A stretch of DNA of 14,583 nt, from assembly GCA_035268985.1 (NCBI GenBank), contig DATFJV010000025.1, positions 1 through 14,583 of the forward strand, written 5' to 3'. A program made the position numbers and the translations under genes. The stretch is from JAAYHV01 sp035268985 (GTDB taxonomy: Bacteria > Bacillota > Clostridia > Peptostreptococcales > Anaerovoracaceae). Below are positions 1-7,195 of this stretch, piece by piece (the first letter of the stretch is position 1; every line of letters starts with the position of its first letter). Under the pieces are notes generated by a model. It had not been told where the DNA came from. It did no database searches and saw only the letters and a program-made list of their open reading frames with translations.

Positions 1-216
1 ATATTACCTAAAGGAACTAGCTTTGATAATTTAGATCAAATCGATATAACTCGTATGATGAATCATATTAATTCTTACAAAAGAAAAAAACTAAACGATC
101 GTAGTCCCTATGATACGTTTAGCTTTTTACACGGAGAAGAAATTTTAAGTAAATTGGGCTGCTTAAATATTCAACCGGAAAACATAACCCTTACTAAAAA
201 TCTTCTCAAAAAGTAA
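1..216 (+). CDS. IS30-family transposase, C-terminal fragment (5' end outside window)
   Basis: An open frame enters from the left edge and ends with TAA at 214-216, giving 71 residues. The peptide begins ILPKGTSFDNLDQIDI, continues MMNHINSYKRKKLNDRSPYD, and ends FSFLHGEEILSKLG followed by a basic tail. This is the recognisable C-terminal end of the DDE-type integrase core of IS30-family transposases: the LPKGTSF segment, a helix carrying NHINSYxRKxLN, then SPYDxF and a GEEIL helix. The catalytic acidic residues lie mostly upstream and outside the window, so intactness cannot be judged. Translation runs cleanly to a natural-looking terminus, so there is no sign of truncation at this end. The family call is from remembered family patterns and I am fairly sure of it. 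Confidence 0.85.
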   Translation: MLPKGTSFDNLDQIDITRMMNHINSYKRKKLNDRSPYDTFSFLHGEEILSKLGCLNIQPENITLTKNLLKK

Positions 217-326
217 TTCAGTTCAATTGCCACTAGCAAGTATATTAATATTAAATACTTGGGGTAGATTTTCTCTTACAAATTTATTGTAGGTTTAATT
301 AACCCCGCTTGAAGTGTGCAATTTTT
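1..326 (+). mobile_element. Right part of an IS30-family insertion sequence (boundary approximate)
   Basis: The transposase fragment is followed by about 100 bp of non-coding sequence. That sequence ends in TTGAAGTGTGCAATTTT near 309-326, which resembles the terminal inverted repeats of IS30-family elements (GC-poor, with a TTGAAGT..GCAA core). The left terminus is outside the window, so the inverted repeat cannot be matched and no target duplication can be checked. The transposase call is solid. The right boundary is an inference and could be off by tens of bases. Confidence 0.45.
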
Positions 327-378
327 TGCTAAACATATTATATCATATGAAAAAAAATATTTCATCTATGGATTTTAA

Positions 379-425
379 CTTACAAAAGGTGAATCTACTT
401 TACAAAACGGGATTCTCGCTTTACA
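379..425 (-). repeat. Triple 20-21 bp repeat resembling the end of an IS21-family element
   Basis: Read on the minus strand, three units follow one another from 425: TGTAAAGCGAGAATCCCG, TGTAAAGTAGATTCACC and a decayed TGTAAGTTAAAATCC. The TGTAA(A)G cores start 20-21 bp apart. Multiple direct repeats beginning with TG at the tip are known for IS21-family ends, where they are transposase-binding sites. No istA or istB coding sequence is visible, so if the assignment is right this is only a stranded end. The element assignment is inference; the repeat itself is directly visible. Confidence 0.4.
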
Positions 426-801
426 TTTCACCCTTCCTATATTATTGTATCATAATCAGAAGTTCCTTAAACGACTAAATATTATATTAAATTGTTATTT
501 TATTACATTTCATTTGTGAAAAAATTAAGTTTACAAAGTTTAATTGATAATAAGCTTTCGTTTGTGACAAATAAGCAAAATCTAATATTCGTTCTCATTT
601 ATTTATGCTCATTGTTAAAACAGGTCATACCATAGGTATGTCTGAACTCATTTTTTAGCATCTGCTTTTTTATGGCAACCAAAAATAAAACTATTTAATG
701 CACTCTAGTCACATCCATATACTAATGATTTACAATCCTAATAAATTCTTCAAATTCCTGTTTACAGCATTTGTATTAATTTCGGTGTACCAATCTAAAA
801 T

Positions 802-833
802 CCTTGTAACTTCAACGTTTACAAGGCTTTTTT
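802..833 (+). terminator. Possible rho-independent terminator
   Basis: CCTTGTAA (802-809) pairs perfectly with TTACAAGG (819-826) around a 9-nt loop and is followed by CTTTTTT (827-833). The form fits an intrinsic terminator on the plus strand. The stem is only moderately GC-rich, and there is no intact upstream plus-strand gene after the IS30 fragment for it to serve. Confidence 0.4.
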
Positions 834-843
834 ATGCTTTAAA

Positions 844-1009
844 TTAAGCTATATTTTGTATAAATTCTTCCCATTTACGCCCTTTTATCCCCGTAAGTGT
901 TGTACCTGAATCTAAATTAAAATAGTATTTACAATCTTTATTCCATTATATGTACTGCATCATAGTCTCTTTCTGCACTCACTAAAAAAGCAACCCACGT
1001 ATATCTCAT
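844..1009 (-). pseudogene. Frameshifted remnant of a small unrecognised protein gene
   Basis: On the minus strand a frame starts at the ATG at 1009 (MRYTWVAFLVSAERDYDAV, then HIME) and stops at TAA (938-940). The adjacent frame takes over at once (NKDCKYYFNLDSGTTLTG, then IKGRKWEEFIQNIA) and ends with TAA at 844-846. Joined by one frameshift near 940, they make a coherent protein-like sequence of about 55 residues with normal composition (W, Y, C, charged residues), unlike random AT-rich translation. Upstream in the first frame more protein-like sequence (CTELADKLKDSIIYLPL) is cut by two stops, so the original gene was probably longer. I do not recognise the family. Alternatives are a chance pair of frames or a sequencing indel. 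Confidence 0.4.
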
Positions 1010-1128
1010 TTATAAATTAATTATTGCCTATAACGGTAGATATATAATACTATCTTTTAGTTTGTCGGCTAGCTCTGTACATATCTTTATTATATATAAA
1101 GTTATACTTATGGACTTTCACCACAGAC

Positions 1129-1145
1129 TGACGGCATGCCCGTCA
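1129..1145. repeat. Small hairpin downstream of the tRNA unit
   Basis: TGACGG (1129-1134) and CCGTCA (1140-1145) pair perfectly around the 5-nt loop CATGC. No T-run follows. It may be a leftover from a mobile-element end; its role is unknown. Confidence 0.35.
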
Positions 1146-1151
1146 TACTAG

Positions 1152-1184
1152 AAAAGCCTGTAACCATTGCGGTTACAGGCTTTT
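1152..1184 (-). terminator. Strong intrinsic terminator of the tRNA-Ser unit
   Basis: AAAAGCCTGTAACC (1152-1165) and GGTTACAGGCTTTT (1171-1184) form a perfect 14-bp stem with a 5-nt loop, with A/T tracts built into the base. The hairpin starts 2 nt beyond the encoded CCA of the tRNA, so read on the minus strand it ends the tRNA transcript. It would also stop any read-through from the long typA-to-DUF4037 operon, for which no other terminator is visible. Its symmetry lets it work in both directions and shield the tRNA from the decayed region on the left. Confidence 0.9.
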
Positions 1185-1186
1185 AT

Positions 1187-1274
1187 TGGCGGAGGACACG
1201 GGACTCGAACCCGCGGGGCTGTTACGCCTTACTTGATTTCCAATCAAGCCCCTTAGCCACTCGGTCAATCCTCC
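1187..1274 (-). tRNA. tRNA-Ser (anticodon GGA)
   Basis: The 88-nt minus-strand gene starts GGAGGA (1274-1269), complementary to TCCTCC (1196-1191), then a discriminator G and an encoded CCA (1189-1187). The D arm (TGACCGAGTGGCTAAGG) is serine-like. The anticodon stem CTTGA/TCAAG closes the loop TTGGAAA, with anticodon GGA at 1239-1241, reading UCC and UCU. A long variable arm, typical of class II tRNAs, lies between the anticodon and T arms, and the T loop GGTTCGAGTCC is canonical. All features agree with tRNA-Ser(GGA). Confidence 0.96.
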
Positions 1275-1287
1275 AAGACGCCAAATT

Positions 1288-1316
1288 AGAATAACATAAA
1301 TTTTATTTTTATGCAA
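1288..1316 (-). promoter_or_regulatory. Sigma-A type promoter of tRNA-Ser
   Basis: On the minus strand TTGCAT (1316-1311), a 17-bp spacer and TATTCT (1293-1288) are followed after 13 nt by the first base of the tRNA. That would give a leader of only about 7 nt. The -35 box begins 3 bp beyond the stop codon of the DUF4037 gene, so the tRNA is probably transcribed independently and also within read-through from the operon. Confidence 0.6.
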
Positions 1317-1319
1317 GTA

Positions 1320-2243
1320 TTATTGTCCAAAATCCATTATATGCATGTTTTTTAATTCGTTATCTATTATACCATCAGCTACTGAATATGCATGGTCTTC
1401 TAAATACACACTATCTGACTTAGTAAGGAATTGTTTTCGCAATTCTAAAATTACTTCCCAGCATATTTCTTCAATAACTTTTCTCTTGTCATCGCCACCA
1501 TCCAAAAGTTCAATTAAATCTCTTTCTAAATAGCTAAGTTTAGGCAAATCTCTAAGAGCTCTATATCTCCATTTATAGTATGGGCAATATCTGTTATTAA
1601 GCCAAAAAATTGCATGTACTATGTTGTTGGTAAATTCGAACAGAGAAACTTTAATGGCACCTTCATCTTTTCTTTTTAATGACCTATAATAGTTATATTG
1701 TCCTGCTTGACCTGCTAAGGATAAATATGCACCTATCTTTTTTCTTCTAACATCGCTTCCCGCTCCCACAATTAAATATGCTCTTTTTGCTAACACTTCG
1801 CCTTTACTGTCATAAAATATTTCACCATTAACCGCATTTGCCAATGCATATTCGGGAATTCTTAGCCATTCCTTTTTTGTTTTAGGGAGTTTTTTGCTGC
1901 CTATGGTTTTAATAAAAAAATCTTCTATGGTTTCCACTCCATATTTATCATCATACCCTAAGCTTTTTCTTCCCAATTTAATTCCATATACTTCTTTCGG
2001 CAATTTATTATATTCCTCATTTAATTCTTCCCCTATTTTACTATATGTTTCATTATCAAGCCATATACAAACACCAATATTATAGTCATGATCCCTTGAA
2101 TATTCATCATCATAACCAAAGCACTCAGAACCATTCCCGGCAATTCCCACGGCAATTATATCCTCGTAGGAAGAAAAACTATTTTTAATCATATCTTTAA
2201 CATAATCTTCATAATATTGATTGCTAAGCTCTATACCATTCAT
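1320..2243 (-). CDS. DUF4037 domain protein, nucleotidyltransferase-like
   Basis: A 307-residue soluble protein. Near the N-terminus, residues 36-54 read GNGSECFGYDDEYSRDHDY. A glycine-serine followed by an acidic pair (here S-R-D-H-D) is the signature of the nucleotidyltransferase fold, and in this exact form it marks the DUF4037 family. The central part has the family's conserved patches (QAGQYNYYRSLKRKDEG, then a W-rich segment NNRYCPYYKWRYRAL). No membrane segment or signal peptide is seen. The substrate is unknown; transfer of a nucleotide to a protein, RNA or small molecule is only an inference from the fold. The start ATG overlaps the stop of the upstream AlkD-like gene in an ATGA, so translation is likely coupled. 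It is the last protein gene of the typA operon. Confidence 0.8.
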   Translation of the reverse strand: MNGIELSNQYYEDYVKDMIKNSFSSYEDIIAVGIAGNGSECFGYDDEYSRDHDYNIGVCIWLDNETYSKIGEELNEEYNKLPKEVYGIKLGRKSLGYDDKYGVETIEDFFIKTIGSKKLPKTKKEWLRIPEYALANAVNGEIFYDSKGEVLAKRAYLIVGAGSDVRRKKIGAYLSLAGQAGQYNYYRSLKRKDEGAIKVSLFEFTNNIVHAIFWLNNRYCPYYKWRYRALRDLPKLSYLERDLIELLDGGDDKRKVIEEICWEVILELRKQFLTKSDSVYLEDHAYSVADGIIDNELKNMHIMDFGQ

Positions 2244-2935
2244 TTTTTTAATCCTTTTAGATAATCTTTTTGTTCTTCGGTAACTCTATAGCTCTCTCTA
2301 CATTTTTGTATGGCCTTATTATGAATCCATTTGTTCAATAGGCCCTTTTGAATAATATTAATAGCTTCATCGTAGTTCTTAATTACAGCTTCGCATAAAT
2401 ACCAAGCTATAGCAATGTTTATATAGAATTCTTTACTTTCTATATTTACTATTTTATCAAATGCCTTTTTAGAAAAGTTATCTCCTAGCAGTACTTTTAA
2501 AGACATTACTATACCAAACCTTATTTCATATGTGCTGTTTCCATCTAACCAATTCAGTATTGCATTTTTAAATAGCTCAGGTTCTTTTATTAACTTTTTC
2601 GCTTTATAGCTATCACAAGTAGCCCAATTGTCCACATAGGGTAAAAATTCATTTAGGTAATCAATAATTACCTCTGGTTCCTCACTCATATCTTCTAGCA
2701 AAAACATATGCAAAGAATTTTCCTCTAAATATTTATGAGGCAAAGAATACAAAAATAGATTCTTTACCTCAAAGTTTTTTATTTGCTTCGCATACTTTCT
2801 AAGCATAGGAGTTCTTATACCTAATATGTTTTCTTTGTTCACGTTAGGTATTAGCTTACTTGAAAACTCCCTATAGCTTTCTTCTGATAATTCAAAAAGA
2901 TCTTTTTGTATTTCTTCAACTGCTTTATTCTTCAT
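2240..2935 (-). CDS. AlkD-like DNA alkylation repair protein
   Basis: About 231 residues, alpha-helical, of the AlkD/AlkC-type HEAT-like repeat DNA glycosylase family, which excises alkylated bases such as N3- and N7-alkylpurines. Visible family marks are the N-terminal EEIQKDLFELSEESYREF, then LGIRTPMLRKYAK and VDNWATCD (residues 101-108). The W and D of that last motif match positions that line the lesion-binding face in studied AlkD proteins. An IRFGIVMSL segment follows further on. I chose ATG at 2935, which matches the usual N-terminus and lies inside the last codons of the pyruvate carboxylase gene. An in-frame TTG at 2953 behind GGTGAG would add six residues. The 3' end overlaps the DUF4037 start by 4 nt. 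Which lesion it removes cannot be told; the short clostridial members are little studied. Confidence 0.85.
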   Translation of the reverse strand: MKNKAVEEIQKDLFELSEESYREFSSKLIPNVNKENILGIRTPMLRKYAKQIKNFEVKNLFLYSLPHKYLEENSLHMFLLEDMSEEPEVIIDYLNEFLPYVDNWATCDSYKAKKLIKEPELFKNAILNWLDGNSTYEIRFGIVMSLKVLLGDNFSKKAFDKIVNIESKEFYINIAIAWYLCEAVIKNYDEAINIIQKGLLNKWIHNKAIQKCRESYRVTEEQKDYLKGLKK

Positions 2936-5900
2936 TTTCCTCAAGTTTTGCAATTAACTCACCAGTTTTTACTTGGCCGCCTTCCTTGGAATAAACTTTT
3001 TCAATTACGCCATCTCTAGAGCTCAACACATTCGTTTCCATCTTCATTGCCTCTATTACTGCAATAGGTTGGTTTTTCTTAACTTTGTCTCCTACTTCAA
3101 CAAAAACCTTTATTACGGTTCCAGTTATGCTAGCACCTATTTCACTAGGATCTTCAGAATTGGCATATTGAATACTACTTCCCGATACTGACGTGGTAAG
3201 TGCTGACTTATCCTTAATGGATACAACTCTTTGATTTCCATCAACACTAAACACCAAATCTCTATTGCCCGATTCACCGGTATTTCTTATTTCTACTAAC
3301 TTAATTACGTTAACGCTACCTTCTTTTAGTTTAACTTCACCAGTTTCACCTTCTCTTAGTCCATGGAAGAATATATCGCTTCCCATATTTCTAAAGTTAC
3401 CTTTTTCTACAAGATATTTAATGTACTCATCAAACACTTTAGGATACATAGCATAGCTAAGCGCCTCCTTCTCAGTCCCTTCAAGCCCAAGATCATTAAC
3501 TAAATGTTCAGTTATTTTATCAAAATCTTCAGGTTCTAATAATTCACCAGGTCTACAAGTAATTGGTGTTTTATCCTTTAATACAATTTTTTGTAATTCT
3601 TCAGGGAAACCTCCTTCAGGTTGGCCTATCATTCCTTCAAAGTATGAAACTACTGAATCAGGATAATCCATGTCCCTTCCCTTGACTAAAATGTTTTCTA
3701 CAGTTAAATCATTTTGTACCATGAAAATTGCCAAGTCTCCTACAACCTTAGATGATGGAGTAACCTTGATAATGTCCCCTAGCATTTGATTTACGTCAAC
3801 ATACATGTCTTTAACAGCATTAAATTTATGACCTATTCCAAAGCTTTCAACTTGCGGTTTAAGATTAGAGTACTGACCACCTGGAATTTCCAATCTATAT
3901 ATCTCTGCTGTTGATGAAGAAAGGCCTGATTCAAAACTGCTATATACTGGCCTTACATCAGCCCAATATTCAGAAATTTTTTGTAATCCTTCAGTGCAAA
4001 TACCTGTGTCTCTATCACTGTTTTCAGTAGCTGCTACCAACGAGTTTAATCCTGGTTGTGATGTTAGACCCGCCATTGAATTGAATGCAGAATCCGCAAT
4101 ATCAACGCCAGCTTCAGCTGCCATCACTAATGTAGCAACACCATTTCCTGAAGTGTCATGGGTATGCAAATGAATAGGAATTGATATTTCATCTTTAAGT
4201 GCAGTAACTAGTTTCTTCGCTGCCATAGGTCTTAATAACCCAGACATATCCTTAATCCCTAGTATATGCGCACCACGTTTTTCCAATTCTTTTGCATTCT
4301 TGATGTAGTAATTTAAGTCATATTTTTCCCTAGAAGGATCCAAGATATCACCTGTATAGCATAGGCATCCCTCTGCTAAACCACCTTGATTTAATGTCTC
4401 ATCTAAAGCAATCGACATTCCTTCAATCCAGTTTAGTGAGTCAAATATCCTAAAAACATCTATACCCGATGCTTTGGCTTCTTTTACGAATCTTCTTATT
4501 ACGTTATCAGGATAGTTTTTATATCCTACAGCATTTGAGCCTCTTATGAGCATTTGGAACATAAGATTTGGCACTTTCTCTCTTAACTTAGCCAATCTTT
4601 CCCATGGGTCTTCCTTTAAAAATCTCATGGATACATCAAAAGTTGCTCCGCCCCACATTTCTAAGCTAAAAAAGTCTCTGCCATAATATGAAACTGCAGG
4701 CGCAATTTTTTCCATATCAATTGACCTCATTCTTGTTGCCATAAGTGATTGCTGAGCATCTCTAAAAGTAGTATCTGTTACTAATAGCTTCTGCTGGCCC
4801 AATACCCAATCAGCAACACCCTTTGGTCCTTTTTCATCAAAAAGCTGCTTTGTCCCCGATAGATTTTTAATTTCATCTAACGGAACTTTTGGTACCTTAG
4901 GTACATTAAAATCTGCTTTTTGTCCTTTTGTTTCATTTACTATTTTATCTCCTAAGAAATCTAAAAGTCTTAGCTCATCATCCACGAGTTCTCTTACATT
5001 CATAAGAGCAGGATTATTAGCGACAAAACCAGTATCGCAATCGCCTGTTTTGAATTTCTCATGATTCAATACATTTAATAGGAACTCAATATTTGTTTTA
5101 ATGCCCTTAACATCCATTTCGGATAAAGCTCTTTCAGCTTTCTTTCTAGCATCAGGGAATCTCTTCGCCCATGCAGTTACTTTAACCAAAAGACTATCAT
5201 AATATGGTGAAATTACAGAGCCTGTAAATCCAGACCCACCATCTAATCTTATCCCATATCCTGAAGCACTTCTATAAAGATTAATTGTTCCTGTATCAGG
5301 AGCGAATCCATTGGTTGGGTCCTCAGTAGTAACTCTGCACTGTATTGCATAACCATTAATTTTTATATTATCTTGATTATATATACCTATTTCGTCAGAA
5401 TCCAATGGATATCCCTCTGCAACCATGATTTGTGATTGAACTAAGTCAATGCCTGTAACCATTTCAGTAACTGTATGTTCCACCTGTATTCTTGGATTCA
5501 TTTCGATAAAATAGTGCTTACCATCTTTATCCAATAGAAATTCCACAGTCCCTGCACTTCTATATTTTACTGCACTTGCAATCTTAATTGCATCATTACA
5601 AATGTTCTTTCTTTGCTCATCGGTTAGACATAATGCAGGAGTAAACTCAATTACCTTTTGATGTCTTCTTTGCACAGAGCAGTCTCTTTCATAAAGATGA
5701 ACTATGTTGCCATATTTATCACCTAATACTTGAACTTCTATATGTTTAGGATTTTCCAAATATTTCTCAATAAAAATATCATCTACTCCGAAAGCCTTTT
5801 TAGCTTCACTTTTAGCACTTTTATACTGAGGTAATAAGTCATCTTCTTTTCTAACTATGCGCATGCCTCTTCCACCGCCACCTGCTGCTGCCTTAAGCAT

Positions 5901-6383
5901 AACAGGATAACCACATTCATTGGCAAATTCATAAGCCTGATCCTCCGACCCTATTGCAGATTCAATGCCAGGAATAGTTGGAACGTCAACACTTGATGCT
6001 ACAATTTTAGATTGAATCTTATCACCCAAACTGTTCATCATCGTATCAGTTGGACCAATAAATTCTATATCGGCATTTTGGCATGCCTCGACAAATTCAG
6101 GATTCTCAGATAAAAACCCGTATCCTGGATGTATAGCCTCTACACCTTTAGCTACTGCAAGATTAATTATTTCATCAATATCAAGATAAGCATCAATCGG
6201 ACTTTTACCTTTACCAATTTCATAAGCTTCATCTGCTTTTGTTCTAAATAGAGCATTTTTATCCTCTTCAGAATAAATAGCTACAGTTCTTATCCCCAAT
6301 TCTCCGCAAGCACGAAATATTCTAATTGCTATTTCGCCTCTATTCGCGACTAATACTCTTTTAAATCTTCTCACATTCTCCAT
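2925..6383 (-). CDS. pyc: Pyruvate carboxylase
   Basis: A 1152-residue biotin enzyme that carboxylates pyruvate to oxaloacetate using ATP and bicarbonate, replenishing the oxaloacetate pool for aspartate and glutamate families. Domain order is that of single-chain PYC. The biotin carboxylase and ATP-grasp domain (about 1-450) has a glycine-rich GGGGRGMR at 168-175 and EMNPRIQVEHTVTE at 294-307. The carboxyltransferase domain (about 530-800) has TDTTFRDAQQS at 536-546, the carboxylated lysine in IKDMSGLL (K711) and metal-binding HLHTHD at 738-743. A C-terminal biotinyl domain has EAMKMETN, with biotin expected on K1114. Length and motifs are complete. The start ATG has AAAGGGG 7 nt upstream, and the gap to the mscS-like gene is 17 nt. 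It may be activated by acetyl-CoA, as in most bacteria, but the sequence alone does not settle that. Confidence 0.97.
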   Translation of the reverse strand: MENVRRFKRVLVANRGEIAIRIFRACGELGIRTVAIYSEEDKNALFRTKADEAYEIGKGKSPIDAYLDIDEIINLAVAKGVEAIHPGYGFLSENPEFVEACQNADIEFIGPTDTMMNSLGDKIQSKIVASSVDVPTIPGIESAIGSEDQAYEFANECGYPVMLKAAAGGGGRGMRIVRKEDDLLPQYKSAKSEAKKAFGVDDIFIEKYLENPKHIEVQVLGDKYGNIVHLYERDCSVQRRHQKVIEFTPALCLTDEQRKNICNDAIKIASAVKYRSAGTVEFLLDKDGKHYFIEMNPRIQVEHTVTEMVTGIDLVQSQIMVAEGYPLDSDEIGIYNQDNIKINGYAIQCRVTTEDPTNGFAPDTGTINLYRSASGYGIRLDGGSGFTGSVISPYYDSLLVKVTAWAKRFPDARKKAERALSEMDVKGIKTNIEFLLNVLNHEKFKTGDCDTGFVANNPALMNVRELVDDELRLLDFLGDKIVNETKGQKADFNVPKVPKVPLDEIKNLSGTKQLFDEKGPKGVADWVLGQQKLLVTDTTFRDAQQSLMATRMRSIDMEKIAPAVSYYGRDFFSLEMWGGATFDVSMRFLKEDPWERLAKLREKVPNLMFQMLIRGSNAVGYKNYPDNVIRRFVKEAKASGIDVFRIFDSLNWIEGMSIALDETLNQGGLAEGCLCYTGDILDPSREKYDLNYYIKNAKELEKRGAHILGIKDMSGLLRPMAAKKLVTALKDEISIPIHLHTHDTSGNGVATLVMAAEAGVDIADSAFNSMAGLTSQPGLNSLVAATENSDRDTGICTEGLQKISEYWADVRPVYSSFESGLSSSTAEIYRLEIPGGQYSNLKPQVESFGIGHKFNAVKDMYVDVNQMLGDIIKVTPSSKVVGDLAIFMVQNDLTVENILVKGRDMDYPDSVVSYFEGMIGQPEGGFPEELQKIVLKDKTPITCRPGELLEPEDFDKITEHLVNDLGLEGTEKEALSYAMYPKVFDEYIKYLVEKGNFRNMGSDIFFHGLREGETGEVKLKEGSVNVIKLVEIRNTGESGNRDLVFSVDGNQRVVSIKDKSALTTSVSGSSIQYANSEDPSEIGASITGTVIKVFVEVGDKVKKNQPIAVIEAMKMETNVLSSRDGVIEKVYSKEGGQVKTGELIAKLEENEE

Positions 6384-6400
6384 CTAAATACCCCTTTCGC

Positions 6401-7195
6401 TTATCTTTGATGTACATCCACCTGTGGGTAAGGTATTTCTATACCTTCCCTATCAAATGCAAGTTTTACATTTTCCATTAAGTAATAGTAAACATCCCAA
6501 TAATCTGGAGTTTTACACCATACTTTTAATGCTAATTCAATATAGCTATCACCATGTGCATTGACTAATGTTAACGGTTCAATGGTAGTATCTGTCTGTT
6601 CACATTCATATGCAACTTTATATAACGCATTCTTTGCTTTTGCAATATCAGCATCATAGCTTATACCAAATTTCAAATCAACTCTGCGATCTTCTTCCCT
6701 AGAATAATTGGTTAATACTGAATTCATGATTAATCCATTTGGTATATTTACCATCTTATTATCAAAAGTTCTAACAGTAGTTACAAATAGGCCTATTTGG
6801 CTAACAAGTCCCGAGGTTCCAGTAACTTCAATGTACTCGTCTTTTATGAATAATTTGTTATACATTATCATAATGCCGCCTACTACATTACTTAAAGTAT
6901 CCTTTAGAGCAAAAGCTATTGCTGCACCAGCTGCACCTATAACAGTTACAATAGGAGCTGTAGAAACATTAAAAGTCCCTAATATTGCAACAACTAATAC
7001 AATCCATAGAACTATTCTTATGACGCCTAAAAAGAATTTATGGGATGCTTCATCTAGCTTGGTTTTCCTAAGTAATTTTCTAATCGCATTTAATATGATT
7101 TTTATAAGAATCAAGCCAATCACTAGAACTATAATTGCTTTAATAATATATTCTAGATAAGCATGAGCCCATAAATATTCAAAGTTGCTAAACAT
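6401..7195 (-). CDS. Small-conductance mechanosensitive channel, MscS family
   Basis: A 264-residue membrane protein that opens under membrane tension to release solutes during osmotic downshift. Three hydrophobic helices are visible at about 15-37, 55-75 and 80-112. The third has the Gly/Ala-packed pore pattern VIGAAGAAIAFALKDTLSNV, characteristic of MscS TM3 (YggB core). A beta domain with IKDEYIEVTGTSGLVSQIG follows, then the cytoplasmic cage with FDNKMVNIPNGLIMNSVLTN. The C-terminal region ends IPYPQVDVHQR, also family-typical. Length is close to the short E. coli MscS (286). The start ATG overlaps the typA stop by one base (TAATG), with a GGAGGAG site just inside the typA end, so translation is probably coupled to it. 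Confidence 0.93.
   Translation of the reverse strand: MFSNFEYLWAHAYLEYIIKAIIVLVIGLILIKIILNAIRKLLRKTKLDEASHKFFLGVIRIVLWIVLVVAILGTFNVSTAPIVTVIGAAGAAIAFALKDTLSNVVGGIMIMYNKLFIKDEYIEVTGTSGLVSQIGLFVTTVRTFDNKMVNIPNGLIMNSVLTNYSREEDRRVDLKFGISYDADIAKAKNALYKVAYECEQTDTTIEPLTLVNAHGDSYIELALKVWCKTPDYWDVYYYLMENVKLAFDREGIEIPYPQVDVHQR

Larger units (their letters stand above)
217..1151. other. Gene-poor, decayed stretch between IS30 end and tRNA-Ser
   Basis: No intact gene of credible length is seen here on either strand. It holds the IS30 non-coding end, the IS21-like repeats, a small palindrome CATACC-ATA-GGTATG at 626-640, and a hairpin with a T-run at 802-833. A frameshifted minus-strand gene remnant lies around 844-1009. 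A 33-codon minus-strand frame ends at 730-732 (tail NAVNRNLKNLLGL) and could be another remnant. The pattern of short frames broken by stops next to a tRNA 3' end looks like old insertion debris. No copy of the tRNA 3' end that would mark an attachment site is seen. Confidence 0.6.

Noticed and set aside
626..640. Palindrome CATACC-ATA-GGTATG as an operator
   Set aside because: It is short, stands far from any intact gene, and no promoter lies next to it.
1100..1150. Fragment of a group II intron (the minus strand has GGTGAAAGTCC)
   Set aside because: The similarity covers about a dozen bases, and no domain V hairpin or reverse-transcriptase remnant was found.
1187..1274. tRNA-Ser as an attachment site of an integrated element covering the decayed left region
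   Set aside because: No second copy of the tRNA 3' end and no integrase gene were found in positions 1-1150. An element reaching beyond the left edge cannot be excluded.
6708..7160. Plus-strand open frame of 150 codons opposite the mscS-like gene
   Set aside because: It is a mirror frame of a well-supported gene; its hydrophobic composition follows from the antisense of membrane helices, and no ribosome-binding site is seen.
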